The position numbers and the translations under genes were made by a program. Positions 46,401 through 57,908 of a stretch of DNA of 64,000 nucleotides are shown one piece after another. This DNA is from Gymnopus androsaceus JB14. Taxonomy: Eukaryota > Basidiomycota > Agaricomycetes > Agaricales > Omphalotaceae. Below the pieces are notes generated by a model, which saw nothing but the letters and a program-made list of their open reading frames with translations, was not told the origin of the DNA and made no database searches. The stretch is from contig ML769489.1 in assembly GCA_009733575.1 (NCBI GenBank), forward strand, positions 1-64,000. The letters are read 5' to 3'. The first letter of the stretch is position 1. Each line of letters opens with the position of its first letter.

Positions 46401-47813
46401 CCGTTAACAGACCTTGTAGATAGCAAAATCTACTAGGAGGGTGAAGGATCTTTCCGAACTCCCGAAAATACACCATAGTCCATGATTCGAAAGGAAGGGA
46501 TTTCACCGGAGCATTCGCCGTGCACCGAATTTACCCCAGAAACAACCAGGGAGAACCACGGAGGAGACGCATTGTCTACTTGCTTTGGCTTGGTAACTGC
46601 CCTCTGCCCCAATATGGTACCACAATCGGAGCGAGAGATTTGACGATATCTGACCGATGAATTACCTAGTTTCCTGCAAAGATTACTGCGAAACATCAGT
46701 CCACAAACATCCCATAAGAGCTTGATCCAAGGACTACTAACAGTATGACGCACATGTAGAACATCAAAGTAGAATATTATGAGGAGGAGGCGTCTTGCGC
46801 TTGGCATCTAGTACGGAAGAAGAGTTGTACCCAAATTTCGCCAGACAACTATGTCAATGCCAGTGCTTATGGAATAATGCTATCGCGCAAAGTTCGAAGA
46901 AAGAACATGCTGTTCTGCGGTTCTAGCGTAATGGGTAGTCATCGAAGTCTACGAGGTGGTGATATAGATTATTCAATGAGAGGTTGAAATACGTCTATCG
47001 CTACGATCTTAGGCGATATGGTCTAGTAGACAGACAGTTGCACGTCTAGCAATCGAAAAAGCTAATCAGACTTCCTCGGTCGCGCGTCTCGGCCGTCCAG
47101 AACGACTCTGTAACAAGTATGAGCATCAGTACACCAGAAGGATCGAAGAGGAACATCGAGCACACTAGGATTTTTTCCTCTACCTTAACGGCCAGGGCCA
47201 CAGAAGCGTTTCTCGTTAAACAAACAGGGGGAATTCTTCGAATGGAATGAAAACGCGTTTTTTACTTACCTTATTCATTATTCCTTGATTCTCTTTCTCC
47301 TGATCTACCTAGCTCAAGGATAGTATAGAAGCGGATTTCCCTAGACTCCCATCTGCGTTTGTTCAAGGCGACTTCCTCACTGCCAGATTGTGATTGTAAG
47401 TTTTCGGAAGCGAGGGTTGGATCGTAGAGAGCTGCGCGGGTCCTATCTACGACCAAGTCCTCGGGCAGAGGTGGCGCAGATATAGGTATCATCAGCTTGG
47501 GTTCGGAGGAAATTGTTCGGTACGTTTTGCGGGTTTCTAGAATCAGGAAGATATGGAACAGAGGGACTGCACGTAAGACTAGCAATTTCGGTATAGTAGT
47601 GCATGCAGCGTCTTGTGGTAATCCAAGTAACAAAGAAGATGAGAAGATGGGCGCCACCGCGAAAAAGTAAACCTAATCTAGGGCTTGCAACGACCACGTG
47701 CTTTTTGCGGGCCGGGTCGGCTTATGCCTCACCTTCATGTCATTGTCACTCTTTCGGGAAAAGTTGAAAGCTGAAGCTTGCGCTAAGCCACCTATAATTC
47801 GAAGCCTTCACGA
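45672..47813. other. Intergenic region; duplicated DNA then sequence without a clear gene
   Basis: Up to about 46400 this is the upstream part of unit B. From 46400 to 47270 nothing is recognisable. A minus-strand frame at 47271-47657 (LPKLLVLRAVPLFHIF; EVALNKRRWESREIRFY) and an overlapping one at 47443-47697 might be exons of a small unknown protein, but no domain or splice pattern proves it. Confidence 0.4.
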
Positions 47814-49445
47814 ATGGACCTGTGAGCATCGTTTTATCTCTCAAACCCAGCTATCTAAACAAGAACTACAGCTCCAACGCGTCGATCTGGGCATAGAGAG
47901 CTCACTTTGATTCCGGTCGAACTCTACCTCGAGATACTCGAATATCTCAAACCATCCACCGACCCTTTTGCATCTCAACCAGCCAACGAAAAGCGCTTAA
48001 ACGACTTCAGGAGCTTATCACTCGTTTGCCGCTTTCTATGCGCCCTTACACTGCCAATCATCTTTAAATCTATCGTTCTCCGGCTCAATTTGGACAGCGG
48101 GGGATATATTCCCTTCTGCAGGTCTCTGACTCAAGGGGAACTGTTTGCCGAGTCCCTTGCCTCCCATGTTGAGCAATGCGCCTTCCGAGATTGGTTCGAC
48201 ACTAGTTCAGTCAACAATCCAAGTATGGTGAAGGCGTTTTTCAAGACTTATGTTGACGCCCTGCCAAAAATGACCAATGTTACCTCTTTCATTTTGTCCA
48301 GAACTCGCGTTACTACTCCAATCTTAGCCAATATCCGTCGGCTTCCAAACTTGATCTCATTCACTTTGGAAGGCTGTAACTTGCAGGAACTGACCGCGAA
48401 GAACATTGAAAAGTTTGCGTCCACGGTCAAATTACAGACCTTTCGAGTGATTTTACAGGATAACGATGGGGAGCTTTGCGCGTGTAGCGGCCCTCGAGCT
48501 GCCGGATTTCTTCCCTTGACTACGATGGAACTCGTTGAAATGCGCTCAGACTGTTGGGCCCTTACCAAAGTCTTGATTTCCTCCAGCTTAGTTCCTCCTC
48601 CTCCTCCTTTACGCATTCTTCAGGTCTTCGAAGTCGAAGATTTTGGATTGTTTTGCGAATTCCTCTACCGAATTCCCACATTGGAATCGCTGACAATGGA
48701 TTATGTTGTCCACCCAAAGCATTCAGTTGGAGACAAGTTTCCTTTCTCCGTCTCACTTAATCTTTCCCGTCTCGACCATCTCCGTCATCTGAGCTTTCCT
48801 CCGCACCTCATTTGCCACCTCGTTGGCCCGCATAAGCTCTTGCGTCTATCCATGTCGACCTGTGTCGGAGGTTCGATAACCGATCGGGCAAATATCTATA
48901 ACTCTCTGTCATTGCCACCGACCTGGAAGGATATGGCCAGTTATCAATTCCTTGAGGAGCTATGCCTGCCATATACATTCGCGACGGGAGTTACCTCTCT
49001 TCGCACCGCTTCTGACTCCTCTGCGAAGGTACCTAGGGAGTTGAAGAAGCTCACTATCATTGATACTTTTGCTTCGTTCCCCAGTTCTGACATACTGCTC
49101 GAGAATGTATGTTCAAATTTCTCTTTTTCCCGTTTAATTGACAATCCGTCTTATTATTGTACATAGATCCTCGACAGCCTCTTCATGTTTTGGAAAACAC
49201 CATCCTTGAAGGAGTTGAAGATCACGGAGCTGATATATCCCGACCACGACGAGTCGCAAGAGGAAGAGCCCGGGAATATCTCCCTCAAATGCATGCGTAA
49301 AGTGATTAAACTGCTTACACAGAAGAAATACTTTCCGGAGCTCGAGCTTTTGTCATTTTGTGGTGTCGGAGGTGAGGAGACGAATTGGAGGAAGTATTTT
49401 TCAAGCGACGAGTGGGAAGTAGTGGTTGCTGAGGGGGAGTATTAG
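47814..49445 (+). CDS. F-box protein
   Basis: The main exon opens with LTLIPVELYLEILEYLKPS and RSLSLVCRFLCALTLPIIFK, a classic F-box (about 45 residues) that binds Skp1 in SCF ubiquitin ligases. No ATG fits just upstream in that exon. An 8-nt first exon, ATGGACCT at 47814-47821, with donor GTGAGC and acceptor at 47896 gives MDLELTLIPVEL in frame; an acceptor at 47863 also keeps frame. A last intron is 49107-49166 (LLEN|ILDSLFMFWK). The total is 498 aa with the first option. The rest is Leu-rich with irregular LRR-like spacing (ILQVFEVEDFGLFCEFL, LRHLSFPPHLI, LEELCLPYTF), a common fungal arrangement for substrate recognition; the target is unknown. Confidence 0.82.
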
Positions 49446-50070
49446 ATTCGTCGAAGTATGTGCTACGGTTTGGAGTCTGCTTTTGCTCTCTCAGAGGACA
49501 CTTATTGTTACTTATATCGCTGTTCTTATGTCTTTCCCTGCAATGCGTCAATCCCTTGGTGAGGTCCTGAACCGAACGCATCGAATTACCGAAATTTGAT
49601 AGTGACGACCAGCATCCCTGGGATTCAGACTTGACACCCTTGAAGTCCGTCCTACGTCTCCTTTAAGTACTCTAGTTTTGCATTTCATTAGGTCCGACAG
49701 TTTGGCTTGGCGAATATAGACTAGTAACATTCCGAAAGCCTAAGCCTCATGGAGGTAAGTACTGTGCACAACGTATCAGGTGTGCAATAATTGATCGAAC
49801 AAAGAACATCGCGCCTCTCCAGTTTTCGAGCGGTGGTACAGTATGCATCTCATGTACTCATCCGTCTTCATTTTACAGGATTCCGCCACATCTCGCCAAA
49901 TCCAACTGATCATAATAAGCAGATTTGCTTCCTGATTCTGCAGGGATCTTATGTACATCAGAGCAACGAGGGTTGATGAAGGAACTGCCCTATCCGACCC
50001 TGTCCCTACCTCGGTACTTACTAATACTTCCCAATAAAAGGTATCAGCAGCATATCGCGTCCTTTTCACT
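49446..50070. other. Intergenic region without a recognised gene
   Basis: This lies between the F-box stop and the start of the seven-helix protein. Only short unsupported frames. The promoter of the next gene should be in the last few hundred bases. Confidence 0.45.
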
Positions 50071-51495
50071 ATGACCCCACAAGAGATAGAAGTGCTAAAA
50101 AGTACGGGCGAGCTTTTCGTTCGTACTTTTGCTTACAATGTTCCGCTGACTTTATTTTACGGTACGTGTGGTTGCCTTTACTGGCCATCTCCCCGATTCA
50201 ACTGATTCAATCGTACGTTCTCTAGGAGCCTACGTTATCCTTGCCTCTCTAGCAATGTATTGCATACTGTGAGATGTCCCAGAATGTGTCCTGCGATAAT
50301 CATTTATGACAAACTTGAACGGTAGATCACTTCGTAGAACGCATTCTATCTGGATTCTTTTCACACTCCTTATCATCACTCTACTCGTCACTACCGTTTA
50401 CTTTGGCGCGTACGTCTCTGCGGCGTTCATACTGATGCAAACCACCCTTGTCAAGAACACGGAACTCGCTCTCCAAGAGCGGCTAGCCCTTGCTCAGAGC
50501 AGCATAGTAAACCTTCAGATTGTTCAGCTGTGGTTCGGTGGGGTCAATGGTCTCTTGGTGCGATATTACCTAGCTTCGATCGAGGATGAGATCCTAAATT
50601 TTTCTAGTATATATTTGGGGATGGAATCGTTGTTTGGAGAGCGTATGCCGTTTGGAGTGACAGACCTAAAGTCATTATCCTCCCTGCGCTCATGCTTCTG
50701 GCAAGCTTCGGTTGGTTCAAGGTAAACTAAACCGGCGGCCTTGTACTGACGTACTTTATAGCAATCTTCCTCACTTCGTCCAGTCTAAGAACTGTGTCAA
50801 CTATACGTCCCGACGCGCTTCGAATATCGTCAACTGTTACTGGGCATCTTGTCGCCGCAGGCTTTTCAATGAGTATTGCGACCAATCTACTCTCTACTGT
50901 CATGATTGGAATCAAGGCCTAGTAAGTTCCTCAGTCACACAGGGCCGAAGATTCTGCTTAGTACTGCCACCTTGAATTTTCGCAGCCAGCACATAAGATT
51001 GACGAAAACAGTAGGGGCTGACAGCGTCACTGTTGCGAAAGTTTTGGTGTTTTTGACCGAGTCCGGGATGGTGTATGTTGCTCTCCAAGTGCGTATTGCT
51101 GTCCGAGCCTAATCAAGTTTTCTGACATTGTATAGATCATAGATATGTGTTTAGCACTTTTGGACGATGCGCCTCCAAACAGTGCTTTCAATATTACTTC
51201 GCGCGTCTGGGGTCCTATGATGGACCTTTTTTCAGTATGTTTCCGCCTGAACTCCTCTGGTTCGTGAACGATAATTAGTATTCCTTCACAGGCAATATAT
51301 CCTACTCTTGTAATTCTGATTGTACATGGTCGACATCTCCATCGGCGGTCTCAAACCGAAGAATCAAGTTCACTGCCTGTGTTTTCCGAATCTTCTTTTC
51401 GAACCCGGATAACAACTTATGGCGGAAGTAGTCTACATTTAGATTCACAGTGGCAAATGGCGGAGAAGGAAAGCGGTCGTTTACCGAAGCCATGA
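50071..51495 (+). CDS. Seven-helix integral membrane protein of a basidiomycete-expanded family
   Basis: ATG at 50071 (MTPQEIEVLKSTGELFVRTF). Exon 1 ends 50161, exon 2 is 50226-50268, exon 3 starts 50326; more short introns follow near 50557-50606, 50722-50758, 50922-50984, 51089-51135 and 51236-51292. Joined, the helices are LTLFYGAYVILASLAMYCIL, IWILFTLLIITLLVTTVYFG, a segment ending IFGDGIVVWRAYAVW, then KVIILPALMLLASFGWF, VAAGFSMSIATNLLSTVMIG, VLVFLTESGMVYVALQ and IYPTLVILIVHG, with a Ser-rich cytoplasmic tail. The VWRAYAVW motif between helices 3 and 4 is typical of a large fungal membrane family of unknown function. Receptor-like topology is inference. Stop TGA 51493-51495. Confidence 0.72.
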
Positions 51496-51571
51496 CATTG
51501 GTATCATAGTACTATTAGCCTACAGCTACCGATAAGCACATTCCTTAAAGTCCAACATAAAACCAATTACT

Positions 51572-52779
51572 TTACGCGTATTCATTCCTAGTTCCATTCA
51601 AAGATGCATAATCCAAATCACCAATAACATCTTCCCACTCGTCAAGAACTTTCAACATCATTTCCGTCTTCTCCCTTATAGCTTGTCCTGCATTTGTACC
51701 CAAAGGTAGGTACCGAGGAAACTTTCTACCTTTGGCTTTACCTTCTTCCCGTACCACGTCAACAACGAGCTCAACGGCTTTGACAGGATCACCAGGTTGA
51801 TTTCCATGCAAAGCATCTACGCCCTCGAGACATTTTTTGCGCATCAAGTCGTACTCGGGAATGCGTTTGTCGTTGTGGTAAGGATAAGTTAACATGCTCT
51901 CGGTGCGGAAACTTGATGGTTGGACGATCAGAACCCGGATGTTGAATGGAGTGAGCTCCGCTCCGAGAGTCTCGCCATAAGCTGGTGTTCGGGAACGTTA
52001 TCAGTCTTCCAGTACTGGAACGACCAAAAATGCAACTTGCCAGTTAGAGCTGCCTTTGAGGACGCGTACAACCCTTCATGATGTGTATAGTGAATTTTTG
52101 AACCCACAAGAGGGATTTGGCCTTACCAGTTGCCTGAAGCACTAGCGTCAGAAATTTTTAGAAATTTCGTTCCATCAGTATGTTGTGCTCACCGGTACTT
52201 CTGCTCTCCAACTGCTCCGACTTGCAATGACTACAATAGTCCCAGTTTTTCTCGCGCGCATGGAAGGAAGCACCGCATTAGTCACATCGACATGGCCAAA
52301 CACATTGATTTGGTATTGCCGCTTGAATTTTTGCGCACTGCAAGAAGATTCGGTGAGCGGTACACCTTTCCGTACACACATGCACATACTCTGCCTCTTC
52401 GATCAGACTCTTCATCCCAATTCCACCATTATTGATTAGGACGTCGATTCGTCCCCAAGTATTTAGCGCATCCTGCACAACTTCTTCCAGTTTCTCTGTG
52501 GTCCATTCCAAGTCCAGCTCCAGTATGCGGAGGTTTCTTGCATCGAGCCCTTGCTCCGACATTTCTGAGGCTATGTTTTGGATCGATTCTAGCTTCCTAG
52601 CTGTGGCGATGATCTTGTCTCCCCTGCGGAGGATAGCTGGTACGAAGCGTTTTCCAAAGCCGGATGAACAACCTGTAAGGACGAGTGAGTGATATGCTCG
52701 GGTGAAGGGAGAGAGAGATTATCAGTTAACCTGTTACCATCCATATTAATTGCTGCTCGTCTTGAACGCTAACGCTCAT
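51572..52779 (-). CDS. Short-chain dehydrogenase/reductase
   Basis: Start ATG 52777-52779 (MSVSVQDEQQLIWMVTG), with an intron inside the cofactor loop: MVTG|CSSGFGKRF, the TGxxxGxG NAD(P) motif. NNGGIG stands for the usual NNAG. VIASRS gives the catalytic Ser strand and GLYASSKAALT the YxxxK catalytic pair. The C-terminal exon reads RTESMLTYPYHNDKRIPEYD and ends GTRNEYA at 51572-51574. At least three introns, near 52695-52735, 52390-52440 and 51960-52165. Classical SDR of ~300 residues; these fungal forms act on small carbonyl or hydroxyl substrates, but the specific one is unknown. The TGxxxGxG plus R (ATARK) pattern suggests NADP(H) preference (inference). Confidence 0.85.
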
Positions 52780-53647
52780 CTATGTAGAGGTCTGAGGGGA
52801 TGTTTGGGTTTGAATGTACGTTTCGCAATCAGCTGCTGCCTTTAAAGCTATTAGCCGTTGACAATCGTCGCTTTGATACAGCTGTGGGCGTGTTGTTGGC
52901 GTTTGGCGTGTTGGCAGTTACAGTCAGTCAGTGCTCGGTCAGCTATCGGTCTTTATCACCACCCATCAGTCGTATCCATCGTGGACGAGAAGGACGAAAA
53001 AGGTAAGTTATAAGAGGCTTGCGTTTACTTAACCTATTCACTGTTGGACCGTGCTGTTGATGAAGTTGATGATCTTTCTATTTATCTGGATATAGTCTTT
53101 CTTGGCAGTATCAATAATTAAAATTAGATACTTACTTTGGGGAATAACTTGGTCATTTTCGCCACAGGTTGTTCGTTCCCGTTCCCGATATCTCTCCTAC
53201 TTGGACACCATTAGTAGTCGGAGTCGTTTCGAAGCTTTAGTTACAGTAGACGTACGAGTACGCGTACTAGTAATAGTCGTAGCCAGAATTGGATTCATCC
53301 CGTAACGATATTTCTAATATATGGAGGTTTATAGGCCCGTATTATACGCCACAACTCATACTTCCTGCTGTGTCCGACTAGCCCCATCCCGAGTCCCAAG
53401 TACACTCTGGAAGTTCAACAACGTGCGGTGTCGTGCGAGGAAAGGATTGAGCACAAGCGCCCGAATAAAACTGAGTTTGGTCCTCGATCAGCTGACTATG
53501 TAGTGCTGACGCTGACTCAGTGACTGTGGCGTCCCCGCACGGAAGCCGATGCTCGAGACCGATAGATTGGTAATTCCCTCTCTGACATAAAGGTCATGTT
53601 TGTGGACTCATCTCGAAAACCTCGACGATAGCTATACCCGGTCGAAT
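52780..53647. other. Divergent intergenic region
   Basis: This separates the SDR (-) and quinone oxidoreductase (+) starts. A dense run of dinucleotide-like TAGT/CGTACGAGTACGCGTACTAG sequence sits at 53248-53272. No gene recognised. Confidence 0.45.
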
Positions 53648-55116
53648 ATGCAAGCAATCATTGTGAAAGACGGCAAAGGACCTATCGAGAATCTCTATTT
53701 CTTCGGAAAGGCCCTTGCCAGAAGTCCCAAAGGACTATGTTTTGATAAAGGCGCGTCGCGATTGATTTCCAATCTCTTCTCTCGATTTAGTTAACGTCGA
53801 AACAACATAGATAAAGGCATTTCGGACTCAATGGAATGGATCCTATACAACGTCGAGGTGAATATCCTTTGCCTCCTGGAACCACCGATATCCTTGGAGT
53901 AGAGTTCTCTGGGCATGTAACCAGGGCGGGAGAAGATGTTTCAAAATGGAAAGAGGGAGATGAAGTTTTTGGTCTTGCGATTGGGGTACGTTCTAGAGTT
54001 TCTCTTATCTTGAAAATGCTCATGGAATAGCACAGGGTGCTTATGCGGAGTATATCGCTGTCAATGAGGCATATCTCTTCTCGAAGCCGTCACATCTTAG
54101 CTGGGTTGATGCAGCCAGCATCCCCGAAACATTCATTACAGGTATTCTTTTTATTTCCTTTATAGATTGATATATACGAAGAGGCTCGACATACAGCATA
54201 TCAAGCTTTGATCAAGATTGGCCAAATCAAGCATGGAGATAATGTCCTCATCCATGCCGCAGCTTCAGGTGTTGGATTGGCAGCTGTACAACTTGCTCGT
54301 GTGAGGGGCGCGTAGGTTTCCATCCATTTTTATGCTTCATTATCCATGTAAACACCCTCATTCTAGAGCCACTGTCATCGGCACTGCTTCCACCAGCGAG
54401 AAACTCGAATGGCTCCGCTCCATACCGAATGGCGCTACTCATGGTGTCAACTACAGGACGCAAGACTTTGCCAAAGAAGTGAAGGAGATTACTAAGGGGA
54501 AAGGTGTCGATATCGTGATTGATTTTGTTGGACAAAGTCACTGGGCGGGCAACATAGAGGCGATGGCATACGATGGAAAAGCAATTCTTCTGGCGGCATT
54601 GAGTGGTAAGTCGACTACCCTACTTTAACAAAAAAAAATCACTTCTGATCATGGATTTTGGTCTACGGTTATTAGGATTTGTTGTAAAAGAGGTGGACCT
54701 GAAGCAGATATTGTTTAAGCGTCTATGTATTCAAGGAACTACACTACGTGCGCGAGATTTTGGATACAAATCCGCTCTTATAGCTGGGTAAGTCATTTGG
54801 AAGTGGGACTCATTTAGAACCCAGATGTAAACTTTGACTTAGATTCAGCCATGACTTCGCTTCAAGCATCACCGGTCGAGACGGAGATGGACCTATCAAG
54901 ACTTATGTTCAGAAGGTCTAGTTCGCGTCAGTTATCTTCCTCGAATCTATCTAACAGTTGCATTGGTTCACAGGTATATTCATGGAAGGACATCCATGCA
55001 GCGCATCGAGAATTAGAAGCGGGAAAGGGAATGTAAGCTTCTCCCCTGTTTATCACGAGTACTAATGGAATCGGCTAATGGGATTTAGTGGCAAAATCGT
55101 TATGGAGGTTGACTAG
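53648..55116 (+). pseudogene. NADPH quinone oxidoreductase (MDR family), damaged near the 5' end
   Basis: From 53836 on, the gene reads well: QRRGEYPLPPGTTDILGVEF, GDEVFGLA|, [30 protein letters not shown] (the MDR NADPH motif AAxxGVG), KGKGVDIVIDFVGQSHW, VDLKQILFKRLCIQGTTLRA, IKTYVQK|VYSWKDIHAAHREL, GKIVMEVD stop at 55114-55116. The start MQAIIVKDGKGPIENLYF (ATG 53648) is right for the family, but the continuation expected as DYVLIK appears one base out of frame after SPK (about 53730). Then AAG|GCGCGT would be a GC donor joined to IKAF, and GCATTTCGGACTC has one T too many for AFGLN (about 53820). Two indels and a non-canonical donor in 100 bases make it a pseudogene, or a badly sequenced gene, of the p53-induced-quinone-reductase type. 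Confidence 0.75.
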
Positions 55117-55515
55117 CTTGCCCGAAAAGAGAGAATCAAAGGGAAGAAATAGATGAACACATTTTGAACTATTTCAGCGTGCATTTCTCGAATCTTAAAC
55201 ACGTTTCATAGTCTCATATAGCAAACGAAACATACGACTAATAATTAAATTTTCGTCGAAGATGCATATATACGCGAAGCTGACATAGCTCAAGCGAAAT
55301 TGACAAAATCGCGCTGGAAGAAGGAAGGAAAATGCCCAGACAAATCATATTTTGCATCATATGGTGCATATGTGTACAGGCATCGAGTCTGCAGAAGAAA
55401 CTAGACTCGAACCAATCGCCTATGTACTTGAAGACTTTAGGCGATCAAGGATCAACCTCTGCTGAGGTAGTGATTTGAATCACGAACTTCGAGTCTAAGA
55501 AGAAACAAGAAACCA
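55117..55515. other. Convergent spacer
   Basis: 3' ends of the quinone oxidoreductase (+) and F-box gene (-) face each other here. No gene recognised. Confidence 0.45.
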
Positions 55516-57024
55516 TCACCAGCGTTCTTCGTCCCACCAAAAGTCAGCCTCTCCGGGGCCAATTCTCCCTGTAGTCCATGTCAATGGCCAATATTCCTGG
55601 GCTAAATGGGCTACAGCATCATTTCGATTAATTGTAATGCGTTCTACAGGCCCACAAAGCTCAGAAGGACCAATGTTAAGATAAGAATGAAGAGTAGCAT
55701 CGGTGACTGGGCAGAAGGAATCTGGCCATAATACGCCTCCAAGAATTCCAATGTGCAGGTGAAGCCCACATTCAACTGGCGCGTTGCTTGGGCTTGGAAG
55801 GTGCGCGTAGTCGTTCTCGGGATATTCTGACAGTTCTTGCCTGCGTTGGTCAAAAGTTTCAATGACTTTGGAAGGACCGAGTACGGCTCTGCAGAGAGTT
55901 ACTATCATGCTTTGTAGGTGGGATACAAAGAGTTGCAAATGAGTGAGGGAAGGGAGAGATAAATGATGGAACTGGACTGTGTTGTATTCCGACAAGTCCT
56001 CATAGCACCTTCCTGTTTCATGGAATTAGTTCGACGATATAGTATAGGAAAGGCACTACTAACGAGAGCGTTCATACAGAGTAAGGTGCTTGAGATTTTG
56101 AAGACACGATGGTCTATCAAAAACGGAAATCGAGATATGGTCTATCGCAAGATAGACCAAGTTCTTGAACGTAAGATTTCTATTTTCAAAAAGCAGAATC
56201 TCCAAAATATGAGAGGGAAAGCCGTTTCGAATGCAAAATCGTGACATTGCAATCGGTGCAATCAATCCATGGGTACCAGGGTTTTGAGCTTTTCGGCGAA
56301 AAGTCGCAACATCAAGGTCGTTATATATAGCCACATATAGCCGTACAGAGAGGCAGAGTGTTTCCAACGAAGGTGCATACGTCGCTATGCATTCCAAAAG
56401 GTCAAGGCATGTAGGCCCGGACGATGATGTAATTATATCTACATTCTGCAGCGATAGGTGTTTTAACCTCAACCTACTGCTCTGCAGGATGTCTGAGAAA
56501 TTGGCAAGAGAAGATTGGGCATCCAAGCGGTCAAAAATCCAGTCGTAAGAGAGGAATTCAATGTGATTGGATGAAAGAGCAAATAGGGCGCATATGTGGG
56601 AGTTGAGAGTTGGCTTGCGCGTTCCACCGTAATTGCAAGTTAGTACCCGCAACCTGACCTTCAGCGCGCAAGCCATCCTATGTAACAGACTTTTCGAATC
56701 CCTTCCTTGTTTCAACAGCCTAAACATTCCGCTCACATGTCTGCCCATTATGACAACCTTGATACAGCGCACGATTTCCGGGGTATGAAAAAGATGCTCG
56801 AATGCTTCCGCCAGAGCTGCCATACGATCGGCATAATCTCGCTCGTATGACGACGACGACGACGAGTAAGACGATAACGGTGCGATATAAAGGCGGCGGA
56901 AAAGATGTTTCCTAGTGCGAGGAAGCCATGATTTAGCGACAAGAGAGAGCACTTTAAGATCCACCGGTGAATCAGTGAACTGGTCGATAAAAAGGTCAAG
57001 GATTTCCTGAGGGAATTGGGACAT
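55516..57024 (-). CDS. F-box protein
   Basis: Two exons, 57024-56064 and 56012-55516, joined through a 51-nt intron with donor GTTAGT (TLYERSR|RCYEDLSEYN), giving 485 aa. The start MSQFPQEILDLFIDQFTD at 57022-57024 begins directly with the F-box (LKVLSLVAKSWLPRTRKHLF), so the open frame upstream to 57192 is probably not translated; it also overlaps the methyltransferase remnant on the other strand. The body has irregular Leu-rich stretches (LRLKHLSLQNVDI, LETLCLSVRLYV, LVYLAIDHISISVF) and a conserved-looking C-terminus with GEADFWWDEERW. Expected to link Skp1/cullin to unknown targets. Unrelated in sequence to the F-box protein at 47814 outside the F-box. Confidence 0.85.
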
Positions 57025-57164
57025 GAGAGAGCTGCCGGTTGGCGCGCGCTTACACGTACTCAGTGAACCTTGCCTCCCTCTTTTTGTCAAACAACGCGCT
57101 AGCGTTTCAGTTGCTGCGCCTGGTAAAACAAAATCCAGCACTACTGGTCCTGCGAGTACATCGT

Positions 57165-57630
57165 CGTCATTTCGTTCCTGCTCTGCTTTCAAGCTACTCG
57201 AAATTCACGAAAAGTACGATGGGTTTTTTAACTCAACTTGATATTCGAGTTGTGGACGATTTGGGTGCTGCACCAGGAGGCAAGGTTGTGGACGAGTATG
57301 AAATTAAGGAGACAGATGAAGAAAAAGAGAAGAGCATGGCGAAGAGGAGCTGGAGTTGGAAAAACTGAAAAGGGAGGAAGAGGAAAACGAGAACAACACA
57401 TATCGGAAAAGTCGAAAGTCCGAAAACTTCATTTAAACCCAAATCTGCGCCGAAACCCACTCTTGATTTCTACGACCCACTCCTCAGCGTCGATGACACT
57501 GAATTTGACCATATTTCGTCTTCACCAGTCAAAATCATCGCCGTGGATCGACTCGTCATGGATCCCATTCCTGGTGTACACATCTTGAAAGCTGATTTCT
57601 TACATTTGCAAGCCGAGTCACTAATTTGTG
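57165..57630 (+). pseudogene. Remnant of an FtsJ/MRM2-type rRNA 2'-O-ribose methyltransferase
   Basis: Pieces in three frames but in the right order: SCSAFKLLEIHEKYDGFF (the family's RSRSAFKLLEI), VVDDLGAAPGGK (SAM-binding DLGAAPGG), an acidic KREEEENENN stretch, then LDFYDPLLS and IIAVDRLVMDPIPGVHILKA (the family's AVD..PM.PIPGV). The W-S/T-Q-V after GAAPGG and the catalytic C-terminal half are missing, and there are stops in each frame. Such enzymes methylate mitochondrial large-subunit rRNA. It lies head-to-head with the F-box gene start. Confidence 0.7.
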
Positions 57631-57908
57631 CCCTTATTTAGTCCAATTACAACCTCACTCTGTTCTCCGGTTAAAAACTTCCACTCGCAAAATGCATTGT
57701 ACTACACCGAGCATTAGAAGTTCATCATCGGGCTCCTATTGCGCGCACGCTGATGCATTAAAGCCAACACGTTCGAGCCGGACTGAGCATTATTATAACC
57801 GTATGTAGCGACTTTAATTGTAATTGTTGACGCGCTGAAAGCCAGGATGTTGAGGGCTTAGAAGAAGAGAAATTGCACGACGAAGAATTACTGGCACGAG
57901 GACAAATG
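57631..57908. other. Short spacer without a recognised gene
   Basis: This follows the methyltransferase remnant up to the TIR element. Could hold further decayed pieces of the methyltransferase gene; none is identifiable. Confidence 0.35.

Noticed and set aside
47271..47697. Small minus-strand membrane protein gene
   Set aside because: Two overlapping frames each look partly protein-like, but no splice solution or family could be recognised. It is mentioned only as a possibility.
56059..57192. F-box protein starting at 57192
   Set aside because: The extra 56 residues lack F-box similarity and lie opposite methyltransferase-remnant DNA. MSQFPQEIL at 57024 starts exactly at the F-box.
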